From Bacteroidales bacterium (GTDB taxonomy: Bacteria > Bacteroidota > Bacteroidia > Bacteroidales > Muribaculaceae), in contig SFFL01000026.1 of the NCBI GenBank assembly GCA_004557825.1, positions 1 through 30,879 on the forward strand: a DNA stretch of 30,879 bases, in the 5' to 3' direction. The notes beneath the pieces were generated by a model that was not told the DNA's origin, did no database searches, and saw only the letters and a program-made list of their open reading frames with translations. The number at the start of each line of letters is the position of its first letter. Within the stretch, counting starts at the first letter, position 1. Both the position numbers and the translations under genes were made by a program. Shown one piece after another: positions 1-8,617 of this stretch.

Positions 1-60
1 TGAGGAGGCTTGGAAATCATAAAAACAGACTCGACCGCCGTAGATCAGCAGTCGAGCCAT
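1..60 (-). other. possible 5' end of a leftward ORF, cut by window edge
   Basis: Reading leftward from base 60 there is an ATG followed by 20 open codons that run off the left edge, beginning MARLLIYGGRVCFY. I do not recognise the peptide. A TATATTTG box at 118-111 on the same strand and a strong hairpin (69-94) lie just upstream, so a transcript entering this frame is plausible. A second ATG in another frame (around base 20, MISKPP) is an alternative start. The fragment is too short for codon-bias judgement, and it overlaps a 6-bp stem (30-35 with 51-56), so it may instead be non-coding. Confidence is low. Confidence 0.2.
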
Positions 61-118
61 GCTTTTGTGCTGTCCTCAATTTTTATCGGACAGCAATATT
101 TTCAAATGCTCAAATATA
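27..118 (-). promoter_or_regulatory. hairpin pair and promoter-like box at left edge
   Basis: Bases 111-118 read TATATTTG on the minus strand, which fits the Bacteroidetes -7 consensus TAnnTTTG; no good -33 TTTG is present at 19-20 bases. Immediately downstream on that strand a perfect 7-bp stem GCTGTCC/GGACAGC pairs 69-75 with 88-94 around a 12-base loop. A second stem CTCGAC/GTCGAG pairs 30-35 with 51-56. Together they look like a structured leader or a small RNA reading leftward. Function unknown. Confidence 0.35.
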
Positions 119-137
119 GTGATTATCAACAAGAATA

Positions 138-218
138 CCACGCTATCAGCACCCGTTTTGACTAATAGCGTGGCGTTTTATATTTTTCGAGTTGTTTCAG
201 CACCCGTTTTGACCAATA
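138..218. repeat. 22-base direct repeat, first copy in a hairpin loop
   Basis: A 22-base sequence beginning TCAGCACCCGTTTTGAC occurs at 146-167 and again at 197-218 with one mismatch, start-to-start distance 51. The first copy fills the 18-base loop and part of both arms of a perfect 9-bp hairpin CCACGCTAT/ATAGCGTGG (138-146 with 165-173). Two iterated motifs of this size near a possible ORF start resemble sub-terminal transposase-binding repeats of an insertion sequence, but no inverted end or target duplication can be seen. No gene in 1-321 is otherwise supported. Confidence 0.6.
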
Positions 219-269
219 AGTCTGATTAAATAGGGTACATCCCGAGATGGCGCCGATTCTGGCTGAGGG

Positions 270-345
270 GCTTAGCCGGAGCGGTTGAGGCTGGGGATTA
301 GCGGGAGAGGTGGAGGGTGGCTTAGCGGGAGAGGTTGAGGTTGAG
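270..345. repeat. degenerate tandem repeat copying the sprA stop-codon region
   Basis: The last 24 bases of sprA including its TAA (322 onward, minus strand) are echoed twice downstream, with TTAGC starting at 272, 298 and 322 (spacings 26 and 24). The copies share the pattern TTAGCsGGAGmGGT. Only the first is translated; the other two lie past the stop. This looks like slippage duplication of a gene end. Confidence 0.55.
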
Positions 346-3300
346 GGAGATGCCGTAGGAGGAGTTGGAGGTGGGGTAGGCGGCGTTGCTCACGAGGGGG
401 GTGTTGACCTGGTGGTCGAAATAGGCACCGAGGGTGAGTTTGCGCGAGAGGATGTACTGCGCGTTGAAGTTGATGGTGAGTGTGCGTGTGCCGGAAGTGG
501 CTTGTGTGTAGTTGGTCTCGATGCGGCGGATGAGCGCCTGAGTGTTCTGCAGCGAGAAGTCGGCCTTGAGTGTGAGGTCGTTGCTTACGCCGCTCTGCGA
601 TTTTCCGAGTTTGAGGATGGAGTTGAAGCCCACAATCTTGTATCCGGCACCGATGGTGAGGCCGCGCGAAGTGGCTTCAACCACCTGGCCTGCCGAGGTG
701 TTGAGGGTGAGGGTGCGCTGATCCTTCCATTCGAGGTTGAACTGGATGTCGTTCTTCATCGTGCCGTTCACGCCGATGAGGGGCGCAAAGCGCTCGGTGA
801 TGGCTACCGATGAAATATTGTAGGGCGAAGAGGGGATGGGCTTGCCCGTGTTGGCGTCGAGGATGAAGCCGCGCGAGTTTTCGTCGACGGTGAGCCAGTT
901 GAGATATGAGGAATAGGAACCTACCGAATAGGTACACTGATAGGCGTGACTGATGGTGAATGACTTGAAGATGCGCTTCAGGTTGCCGAAGTTGATAAGG
1001 CCGTCGTAGGTCAGACGCCAGTTGGGCAGCACGGCGCCGAACGAGGGGAAGGGATCGAGGTATTGCTTGTGCGGGTCGGTACCGGTGTATGCGGCGATAA
1101 ATGCCGGAACGAGCACATCGGAGGAGGTGGAGGAAACGGCGCCGTTGGAGGGGTTGAACGGCTGCCCGGCCAAAGGTTTGTCAGCCATAAAACCGCCGGT
1201 GGGATAGCATGTGCCGGCATATCCGGCGGTGTATCGGTCGGCGATAATGGGGATATAGTCGAGCATCTTCTGGAAGTGCGGGCTGTAGTAGCCGTCCTCG
1301 GCCGAGGAGCTTCCCAGGGCGGTGCCTATGGCGCAGTGAGTCTTGGTGTAGGAGCCGGAGTAGGTGACGGGCATATCGGCATACATAAACTGTATCTGCC
1401 GGCTGCGGTTGTCGGTGCGGTTCATAGTGAGCTGCAGCTTCAGACCCTTGATGAACTCAAACTGGAATTCGAGGTTCAGTTCATTTGCGCGCGACACGAT
1501 TGCCGGCGAGGTCTGCCCGTCGTCGGTGATGAGCCAGCCGCGATCCTTGGCCTTGTAGATGTAATCCTCGCCGGCGAAACCGAAGGCGAAATCCAGGCCG
1601 GGCGACATCGGGCCGTAGCCGGTGGACTGGCCGAAGATGTTGCCGATGTCGTTGCGGAACAGCGGGATGGTGAGCTGGCTGGTTTTCTTCCAGCGAATCG
1701 ATGCCGAACGGGGGCTGATGAGCAGACGCAGAGCATATTCTCCGGCATTGCGCCAGAAGCTCTTCTCATCTTTCAGCTGCTCCTCGATGGTGAATTTCAG
1801 ATTGTAGTCGCCCCGGTTGAGAATCTCCACCGAATTGTTGTCGATAGGCTTGAATTTAATCGGCTCGCTCTGATGGGTTACGGGATTCTCCGCCTTGATT
1901 TTCAGCTTGCGTGTGCGCAGATTGTGCTTGATGGTGAGCGAGGTGTCGGGCAGCAGTTTGAGTGTGCGCTCAAACTTCTTCGGCTTCCTTACCACGGTCT
2001 TGCGGCCTACGTCGTTGAAGCGCTTGTGCACATCTTTCACGAAAGGAATCTTCTTCCAGAGCGATTCAAAGTTGATGCGGCCGTCGACGCTGAGATTCGA
2101 CTGGTTGGCAATCTTGTTGCCGGTGGATACACCGTCGATTTCGGCGCCGCGGTCCCAGCGGTAGGTGGCGTTGTAGGAAACGTTGCCCGTGAGGAAGTCG
2201 AGTACCGGAATGCGGTTGAATGGCGCGCGATAGCTTGCCACGAAGCTCTGGTTATAGCTCCATGGTGTGCCCATCGAGAGAATCGACTGCCACACAGTGT
2301 CTTTCCACGCCTTGTACTCGTCGGGGAACAGCTTCTTGTTCACTGCTCCGGTGGGTTCTTCGATTCGCGCGGAAGTGTTGGAGTTGAATGAGAGCTGGAT
2401 CGACTTGGTGAGATTCCAGGTAATCTGGAACTGGCGGTCCCAGAGGAAGTTCTTGCTCACCGATACGGGAAGCTGGAAAGAATCGTCGACCTCCGAACGT
2501 GTCTGCATCTCATAGTAGTAGCGCGACATATTCGTAAGGAAGGAAATGGTGTTGGGAAGCCAGTTTATTTCCCAATCCTTGAAGAATTTCAGATTCTTGT
2601 TCTTGCTCTTGATCCAGCTGAAAGGCTTGAAGCCCTTGATCATCGGGGAATAGTTGTAGGCCAGCGAACCACGGTAGTCGTTGGTGTTCTCGTATTCGGT
2701 GGTGGGATTGTTGCGGTGCTGCTTGTTGAAAGAGAAATTGAAGGTGAAGTTGCCCGGATCCCACGGCATAGGTTTCTTGCTGACGATGTCGAATTTCAGG
2801 CCTGAAATCGAGAAACTCTTGATGGTGGAGCGCTCCTCGGCGTAGGCCGAAATGGAGTCGCGGGCGTGCTTGTCGGGCGCGTCATCGAGGGCGTCTTTCA
2901 GCAGCACATCCTGGTCGAGAGGATTGTATTTGGGTGTGGTCTTTTCGGAGGAATAGGAGTAGTAGACCGGAGCGCGGAGCTTCACCTTCTCGGGGAGCAG
3001 ACGGCCCACGTCGCCCTGAACGGCGAAGTTGTACTGCTGATAGTCGTCCATACGGCGGTCGTTCAGACCCTGGTCTACCGATCCGAAGCCTGCGGTCTCG
3101 ATGTGCGCGCCGAAGTTGAGCTGGGCTATGTCGGAGAGACCGAGGTTTACATTGGCCTTGGCAGCCCAGCCACCCTCTTCGTCGAATTCAGTGACTTTCA
3201 GCTCGTTCACCCACACCAGACCATTCTTCACGGTGTTGGAGTTGTTGCGGATACCCACAAGAATCACGCGCACGTCGCTCAGCGAGGGATTGCCCCTCAC

Positions 3301-6300
3301 CGACATAGTGTTGCGCTCATTGTCGGGGTCGCGCCCGGTGTATACGGTGTTGAATCCTACGCTGGAATTCCCCTCATCCTTGGCTCGGTTGCGCTCCTTT
3401 TTCAGGTCGACCAGATTCTGCAGTTTCAGGTCCATAAAGTTCTGCAGGGGCCATACGCGCTGGCGGTCGCTTTCGAGCCAGTTGTTGTAGGAGCCGTGAG
3501 GTGTGAGGGTCAGCGGAATTTCATACTCGTAGTAGTTGGCCTTCACATCGGTACCCATACGCACGAAAAGCGACAGCTCGCCCGACTTGAGGTTGGTGGG
3601 ATCGTCGATAAGTTCTTCGGCGTGTACCCACATCTGCAGACGCTTGTAGTTGCGCAGATCCTGCTGTGTGTCGCGGTATACACCGCGGCCGTCGCCGGCT
3701 TTCAGTCCGGTAACTTTCATCGACATCGACTGCTCGTTGAGCTGGGTAATCTGGCTCTGGCCGGGGTCGACGATACGGGTCACGCCGGGAGGAAGCACAT
3801 AGTTGACCGGTTCGCGGTCGGCATTCTCCTCGATGTTCACCACCGACACGTCGAGGTCGCCCTCGGCGGGAGCGTCGCCGCGGTTGTTGAGGTTGAAATC
3901 ATAGTTGCGCCATTCGCCGCGCACCAGTTCGAGGGTGGCGAAACGCAGGTGGGTCGTTTCCTTAAACCCGGTCATAAAGATACGGGCGAAGCGGATGGTG
4001 GAGAAGTCGTTGATGGAGCCTACTTTCTTCTCAAAAGCGCTCAGAGGAATCTTGAACTGGAACCATTCAGCCTGCTGCATATTGCCGTCGCGGGTGTAAA
4101 CCTGCGATACCTGGCGGTCGGCGATGAAGTTTTTGCCCACCACAAGGTCTTCGGGACGGATCGACACGCGATACTGGAAGTAACGCTCGTATTCGTTGAG
4201 GGTGTTGTCCTGGTTGATATCCTCCACATCGGGCACCGAACGGGCGCTCTGATAGAGCGGGTCGGTGGCATCTTCGGGCGAGAGGGAGTTACCCTCCACG
4301 CCGTTGTAGCGCTTGTAGCGGTCGAGAATGCCGAGGCGCTGCTCGTCGTAGTCGTATCCGCGGAAGAAGTGATAGTTGTCGCCGGCGGGGTCGTTGAGGG
4401 GGGAGAACGGGTCGTTCTGCATCTGCTCCAGGGCGGCGGGGGAGAGGTTCTGCCGAAGCTCGTTGAGGTAATTGGCGTAGGATTCAGCCGTGAACTCATC
4501 GGCGTTGGGCAGGCCGTCGAGACCGACATCCTGCATCCGGCGGGAACTGTTGTTGGTGTCGAAGGCGTAGGTGAGGGAATTCTGGCGCGATACGCGACCC
4601 CATACGGTGGTGTCGAGCCACTGGTTGTCGCCGTCGACCGGCATACCGTTCTCGTAGCTCTTCAGACCATCCTTGAGAATATCCTCGGAGACTTCGCCGA
4701 AGTTGAAATAGAGGTCGCCGCCCTGGCGGTTGGGGTCGGGGTTGCCCTGCGCATCGAGGAAGGGGTTAAGCATCCAGAACTGCACATACTCCACATTGGC
4801 CTGCTCGAAGTTGGTGTTCTCCATACGGCGCATAATGCCGCCCCAGCGCTTCTCCGGGTTGAGCAGGTTGCCGTCGGAGTCGATGTTGGTGCCGTCGAGA
4901 TTGTAGGGACCGCGCTCATTGGGATAGAAGGAGAGGTTGAGGGTCTGCACTGTGGCCGATTCGCCGTAGGTGAGCTCGCGGCCGGGGAAGATTTCCTGTG
5001 AGCTGACTTCGCGCACGTAGGGGTCGGAGAGCTGTGCCAGGTCGTTGCGGATATAACCGGGAGCCAGCGACGAGTTGCGGTCGGTGAACATACGGTCGAT
5101 ATAGTACCAGTTGAGCAGGGCGCGGTTCTTGCCGTAGGTCACATCGTTGCTCAGCGCGGCTTCGGGGAAGAGTGCATCCTTGCCGGGGTCGTAGGGTGTG
5201 GAGGCCAGGAACCAGGAGTAGGGGGAACGCAGATCGATGCCGGTCTGCGACGACTCGAAGTCGTCGACATAGGAGCTGCCTTTGTTGGTGCCCGCTTTCT
5301 GCTTGTGGGGCACGAGCATGGCGTATTCGGCTGTGAGGCTGAGAGTGGAGGGGGCAGTGGCGTTGACGGTGGGAATCTTGTTGAGCAGGTTCGTCAGCCA
5401 CATAAACTTCGTGTTGTAGTTGACGTTGAAGCCAAACATCGAGTTGTTGATGGTCTCGTCGCCGATGTTCACCTTTTCGGTGAGCGCCTTCTCGGAGAAG
5501 TGGAGCACGGTGGCGCCGATGGAGAAATCCTTGTTGAAGGCATACTGCATATCGAGGCCCAGGAGTGTCTTGCGCTGGGTGGAGAAGAGCGACTGGTTCT
5601 CAAGTGTCACGGATACGCTCTGACCCGAGTCGATGATGCTTTGGTTGGTGATGGTGACGATACCCATCGAATAATCGACGGTATAGTCGGAGTTCTCGGT
5701 CAGGCGCACGCCGCCGGCCATCACCACTACCGAGCCGCGGGGCACGTTCATGGCGTTGAGGCGTATCTGCGAGCCGGAGGATGCCTGATAGGAGCCGGTG
5801 AGGACAAACTTGTTCTTGTCGGCAAACTGGCGGGCGATTACCAGCGTGGAGTCGTACAGCTCTTTGTAGACATATTTCTGCGCCAGCACGGGGTCGTTGA
5901 TTTTCCGCTCCAGGTGGCGGCCGAAAGGCTCTGCCACGGGGAAGATAATCTTGCCGTTGGAGGCATAGATGGTGTACCCCTCGATGAAGTCGAAGAATCC
6001 GTCGGGGTTGCTCTGCTGGTTGGAGTCGATGCGGTCGAGGTTCATCACCTGCAGCAGCGGAGTGTTAGACATCGAAGCGATGGGGAGGTAGTCGATGAGG
6101 GTGCCGGTGGTGTCGGAGAGATACTTGATGCGGAGCTTGAAGTTCTGGCGCTGCACCTGGTATGCGCCGAGCGAGTAGACGTTCTTCATCATCAACCGCC
6201 AGATGGGCATCTTGGGGTCGACGGTGGTGGATTTGAGCATCTTCACGTAGAGGCTCTCCGAGGTGGTGGTGATGTCGGAGGAAAATTCGCCCACCTGATA

Positions 6301-7746
6301 AACCTGGCCGTTGTAGGTGTATTCGTAGGCTATGCCCAGCACATCGTCGGAGTTGAGCTGCGCTTTCAGCGACACATAGCCGAGGGTGGAGTTGAGAGTG
6401 TATTCCGAGGAGGTGAGGAGTCGGGCCGACTCGATTTTCTCGTAGTCGCGGCCACCCTCTATGCCGAATGCGCGCAGCGGCTCCAGCGCCTGGGTGACGG
6501 TGTTGATCGACCGGGCACCGGGATACTGTGTCTTGATTGTCTCCAGCAGGTTGTTGGAGGAGTTGGAGGGCACGGGCGATGTGGCGTTGATCTGCCAGTA
6601 GGGGTTGTTCAGCCCCTCGGCAGTGCCTTCGCCAAGGTCGGCGAAAGCCACGATGTTGCGCGACTGGTCATATTTGCCACCTTTGTTGGTGACCCAGATT
6701 TCCACACGGGTAATGTTGATGCCCGACGACACCAGCGGCAGCCTCGATGCGAAGTTGTCGTAGTTGCTGTAGAAATAGTTGCCCAGGAAGAAGTGGCGGT
6801 TCTGGTCGTACTGGTCGGCGTTGACGGTAAATTCGGTGGCTTGGGAGCCGCCCTTTGTATTCACGGTCTTCGACTCGGAATTCTGCTGCGACACAAGACC
6901 GGTGACGGTGAACTTGCCGAACTGCAGTTTGGCTTTCGCACCGAAAAGGGCTGTGCTTCCGCGAATTAGTGACGATCCGGTAGTGAGCGACACGTTGCCG
7001 GCCTCAATCGACTTCACTATATCATCCTCTTTCCCCTCATAGGCGAGTTTGATGTTTTTCGAGTCGAAATCGAAGGTGGCATCGGTGTTGTAGGTCATAT
7101 TGAAGTTCATACGGTCGCCCACCGATGCGGCGATGGTGGCCTGTATCTTCTGGTCGAAGTCGAAGAATGTCTTACGGCGGTTCTTGACGGGAAGCGAGGG
7201 GTTGTCGCTCTTGTTGGATTTCATTCCCATCTTGATCTGCACGGAGCCTTGAGTCTTTAGCGATACGCCGCCCGGGCCGAAGATTTTCTCCAGCGGCCCG
7301 TAGGCGAAGTTCATATCGAAAATGTTGAAAGGCTGCTTGTCCTTCTTCTCGGCCAGGGCCTGATTCTGCTCCTGGTAGTATTCCTGCATCTGACGGCGGA
7401 ACTGCCAGTCGTTATATTGTTTCTCGTTGAGAATGAAGGGGGTAGCGATCTCGGTATCGCCCACATAGGTGCGTATCACATACTGGCCGGTGGCGGGGTC
7501 GTATTCCGGTACGGTGACAATGTTGGAGGGGGTGGCCAGGTCGGCGGCAAACTGATCCTCCATCAGTCGCTCGTAGGTTGCGGGCACGGTCTGCTGCACC
7601 GGGAAGGGCATCATTATCGAGTCGTTGGCATTGCCGGGCGCCGGAAGAATCGGGAAGGGAGGGGGAGCGGTGAGCGCACCATTGCCTGGCACAGGTGCAG
7701 AGGGGGTCTGCGCCCAGGCCAATATAGCAGCGGCAACGGCGGCCAC
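322..7746 (-). CDS. sprA: cell-surface protein SprA (Sov), T9SS outer-membrane translocon
   Basis: SprA forms the very large outer-membrane beta-barrel through which type IX secretion cargo leaves the periplasm (established for Flavobacterium SprA and Porphyromonas Sov). The product is about 2474 residues, the usual size. Residues around 150-320 carry the recognisable SprA N-terminal pattern (YGPLEKIFGPGG, FGAKAKLQFG, LVSQQNSESK, HFFLGNYF), followed by many alternating beta strands ending in LNLNLSR. ruvA lies directly upstream on the same strand, a pairing seen in other Bacteroidetes. The start is uncertain: the frame is open up to a TAA at 7812-7810, there is no ATG in between, and the hydrophobic signal segment (FFTAGCCIVAAVAAAILAWAQ) begins before the GTG at 7746. 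A CTG at 7782 or 7797 would give a full signal peptide with a basic N-region, so the true N-terminus probably lies up to about 17 codons upstream. Confidence 0.95.
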   Translation of the reverse strand: MAAVAAAILAWAQTPSAPVPGNGALTAPPPFPILPAPGNANDSIMMPFPVQQTVPATYERLMEDQFAADLATPSNIVTVPEYDPATGQYVIRTYVGDTEIATPFILNEKQYNDWQFRRQMQEYYQEQNQALAEKKDKQPFNIFDMNFAYGPLEKIFGPGGVSLKTQGSVQIKMGMKSNKSDNPSLPVKNRRKTFFDFDQKIQATIAASVGDRMNFNMTYNTDATFDFDSKNIKLAYEGKEDDIVKSIEAGNVSLTTGSSLIRGSTALFGAKAKLQFGKFTVTGLVSQQNSESKTVNTKGGSQATEFTVNADQYDQNRHFFLGNYFYSNYDNFASRLPLVSSGINITRVEIWVTNKGGKYDQSRNIVAFADLGEGTAEGLNNPYWQINATSPVPSNSSNNLLETIKTQYPGARSINTVTQALEPLRAFGIEGGRDYEKIESARLLTSSEYTLNSTLGYVSLKAQLNSDDVLGIAYEYTYNGQVYQVGEFSSDITTTSESLYVKMLKSTTVDPKMPIWRLMMKNVYSLGAYQVQRQNFKLRIKYLSDTTGTLIDYLPIASMSNTPLLQVMNLDRIDSNQQSNPDGFFDFIEGYTIYASNGKIIFPVAEPFGRHLERKINDPVLAQKYVYKELYDSTLVIARQFADKNKFVLTGSYQASSGSQIRLNAMNVPRGSVVVMAGGVRLTENSDYTVDYSMGIVTITNQSIIDSGQSVSVTLENQSLFSTQRKTLLGLDMQYAFNKDFSIGATVLHFSEKALTEKVNIGDETINNSMFGFNVNYNTKFMWLTNLLNKIPTVNATAPSTLSLTAEYAMLVPHKQKAGTNKGSSYVDDFESSQTGIDLRSPYSWFLASTPYDPGKDALFPEAALSNDVTYGKNRALLNWYYIDRMFTDRNSSLAPGYIRNDLAQLSDPYVREVSSQEIFPGRELTYGESATVQTLNLSFYPNERGPYNLDGTNIDSDGNLLNPEKRWGGIMRRMENTNFEQANVEYVQFWMLNPFLDAQGNPDPNRQGGDLYFNFGEVSEDILKDGLKSYENGMPVDGDNQWLDTTVWGRVSRQNSLTYAFDTNNSSRRMQDVGLDGLPNADEFTAESYANYLNELRQNLSPAALEQMQNDPFSPLNDPAGDNYHFFRGYDYDEQRLGILDRYKRYNGVEGNSLSPEDATDPLYQSARSVPDVEDINQDNTLNEYERYFQYRVSIRPEDLVVGKNFIADRQVSQVYTRDGNMQQAEWFQFKIPLSAFEKKVGSINDFSTIRFARIFMTGFKETTHLRFATLELVRGEWRNYDFNLNNRGDAPAEGDLDVSVVNIEENADREPVNYVLPPGVTRIVDPGQSQITQLNEQSMSMKVTGLKAGDGRGVYRDTQQDLRNYKRLQMWVHAEELIDDPTNLKSGELSLFVRMGTDVKANYYEYEIPLTLTPHGSYNNWLESDRQRVWPLQNFMDLKLQNLVDLKKERNRAKDEGNSSVGFNTVYTGRDPDNERNTMSVRGNPSLSDVRVILVGIRNNSNTVKNGLVWVNELKVTEFDEEGGWAAKANVNLGLSDIAQLNFGAHIETAGFGSVDQGLNDRRMDDYQQYNFAVQGDVGRLLPEKVKLRAPVYYSYSSEKTTPKYNPLDQDVLLKDALDDAPDKHARDSISAYAEERSTIKSFSISGLKFDIVSKKPMPWDPGNFTFNFSFNKQHRNNPTTEYENTNDYRGSLAYNYSPMIKGFKPFSWIKSKNKNLKFFKDWEINWLPNTISFLTNMSRYYYEMQTRSEVDDSFQLPVSVSKNFLWDRQFQITWNLTKSIQLSFNSNTSARIEEPTGAVNKKLFPDEYKAWKDTVWQSILSMGTPWSYNQSFVASYRAPFNRIPVLDFLTGNVSYNATYRWDRGAEIDGVSTGNKIANQSNLSVDGRINFESLWKKIPFVKDVHKRFNDVGRKTVVRKPKKFERTLKLLPDTSLTIKHNLRTRKLKIKAENPVTHQSEPIKFKPIDNNSVEILNRGDYNLKFTIEEQLKDEKSFWRNAGEYALRLLISPRSASIRWKKTSQLTIPLFRNDIGNIFGQSTGYGPMSPGLDFAFGFAGEDYIYKAKDRGWLITDDGQTSPAIVSRANELNLEFQFEFIKGLKLQLTMNRTDNRSRQIQFMYADMPVTYSGSYTKTHCAIGTALGSSSAEDGYYSPHFQKMLDYIPIIADRYTAGYAGTCYPTGGFMADKPLAGQPFNPSNGAVSSTSSDVLVPAFIAAYTGTDPHKQYLDPFPSFGAVLPNWRLTYDGLINFGNLKRIFKSFTISHAYQCTYSVGSYSSYLNWLTVDENSRGFILDANTGKPIPSSPYNISSVAITERFAPLIGVNGTMKNDIQFNLEWKDQRTLTLNTSAGQVVEATSRGLTIGAGYKIVGFNSILKLGKSQSGVSNDLTLKADFSLQNTQALIRRIETNYTQATSGTRTLTINFNAQYILSRKLTLGAYFDHQVNTPLVSNAAYPTSNSSYGISLNLNLSR

Positions 7747-7834
7747 AATGCAGCAGCCGGCCGTGAAGAACCTATGTGTCAGTCTATTGCGACTCAGCGG
7801 ATTTACGTTTTAAATAGCAGGGCGCGGCAGGTCT

Positions 7835-7880
7835 GCCTGACAATCACACAGCACGATGCCTGACAAATACATAGCACTTC
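7835..7880. repeat. 23-base imperfect tandem duplication between ruvA and sprA
   Basis: Bases 7835-7857 and 7858-7880 are adjacent copies starting GCCTGACAA and sharing an AGCAC near the end, about 17 of 23 positions identical. They sit in the 200-base gap between the ruvA stop and the sprA start and do not overlap coding sequence. Function unknown; it could be slippage or a protein-binding repeat. Confidence 0.6.
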
Positions 7881-7909
7881 GCGCCCATCGGTGTTATAAC
7901 GTAATTTCC

Positions 7910-7935
7910 GCACGATTTATTTTGTGAAATCGCGC
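7910..7935 (-). other. hairpin just after ruvA stop
   Basis: On the minus-strand transcript GCGCGATTT (7935-7927) pairs with AAATCGTGC (7918-7910) in a 9-bp stem with one G-U wobble and an 8-base loop. It begins 9 bases after the ruvA stop codon. No run of T follows, so it is a poor intrinsic terminator; it may be an mRNA 3'-end or processing structure separating ruvA from sprA. Confidence 0.4.
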
Positions 7936-7944
7936 CAATTATCC

Positions 7945-8523
7945 CTAAAGCATCGAAAGAGATTTCTTGATTACATCCTCTACTTTCAGGGTGGGATTTT
8001 CTTTAAGCAACTTTGCCACGACTTTTTCCGAGGCCTGCTTGGTGAACCCGAGCATCACGAGGGCGGCGAGGGCCTCGTCGAATATGTCGTTGTGATCCTG
8101 CAGGGCCAGGAGAGTGTCGCCGGTGGTCTTGATTTTGTCGCGGAGATCCACAATGATGCGCTGGGCGGTTTTGCCGCCGATGCCCTTCACCGCCTTCAGG
8201 CGCCGTTCGTCGCCCGAGGCAATCACCCCCTCCAGTTCGGCCGGCGGAATCGACGACAGAATCATCCGGGCCGAGGCGCTTCCCACGCCCGACACGCCGA
8301 TGAGCTGGCGGAACAACTCACGCTCCCTGGCGGTGGCGAAGCCGTAGAGCGTCCATGCATCCTCGCGAATCACTTCATGAATGTAGAGCTTTATGTCGGT
8401 CTTAGTCTGAAGGTCGCTGAAAGTGTTGAGGGTAATGTTCAGTTCATAGCCCACACCGTGAACGTCTACTACGGCTACCGTAGGGCTAAGTTCGGCTATC
8501 CGCCCCTGCAAATATTCTATCAT
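7945..8523 (-). CDS. ruvA: Holliday junction branch migration protein RuvA
   Basis: RuvA binds four-way DNA junctions as a tetramer and loads the RuvB motor for branch migration during recombinational repair; it acts in the cytoplasm. The 192-residue product has the normal length and the three RuvA regions: an N-terminal OB-fold (MIEYLQGRIAEL to about 65, with VDVHGVGYEL), a central pair of helix-hairpin-helix motifs (LIGVSGVGSASARMIL around 90-105 and LKAVKGIGGKTAQRII around 128-143), and a C-terminal helical domain (about 150-192, EALAALVMLGF) that contacts RuvB. The ATG start sits about 30 bases after a TAACTTTG promoter box. sprA follows after about 200 bases. ruvB and ruvC are not nearby, as is usual in this phylum. 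Confidence 0.97.
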   Translation of the reverse strand: MIEYLQGRIAELSPTVAVVDVHGVGYELNITLNTFSDLQTKTDIKLYIHEVIREDAWTLYGFATARERELFRQLIGVSGVGSASARMILSSIPPAELEGVIASGDERRLKAVKGIGGKTAQRIIVDLRDKIKTTGDTLLALQDHNDIFDEALAALVMLGFTKQASEKVVAKLLKENPTLKVEDVIKKSLSML

Positions 8524-8558
8524 CGTTGTTTTCTTGATTTCCGGGTTACTCGATTCTG

Positions 8559-8566
8559 CAAAGTTA
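8559..8566 (-). promoter_or_regulatory. -7 promoter box for ruvA
   Basis: The minus strand reads TAACTTTG at 8566-8559, an exact match to the Bacteroidetes -7 consensus TAnnTTTG, placing transcription start about 25-30 bases before the ruvA ATG. No clean -33 TTTG is seen at the expected distance, so the call rests on the -7 box and its position. Confidence 0.5.
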
Positions 8567-8617
8567 AGAATTTTTCGCGGTTAAACCCATATAACCACTC
8601 TGAACGAAGAATATAAT

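Noticed and set aside
146..218. CRISPR array at the left edge
   Set aside because: Only two copies of the 22-base repeat, one spacer-like interval, unequal flanks and no cas genes.
310..813. Plus-strand frame of 167 codons at the sprA 3' end
   Set aside because: It is an antisense shadow; the glycine/valine-rich translation comes from the GAGG-rich repeats at the end of sprA.
1063..6969. Long plus-strand open frames inside sprA (442, 711 and 554 codons)
   Set aside because: They lie wholly antisense to a recognisable 2474-residue gene in GC-rich sequence; their translations are low-complexity V/H/G/E-rich and match no family.
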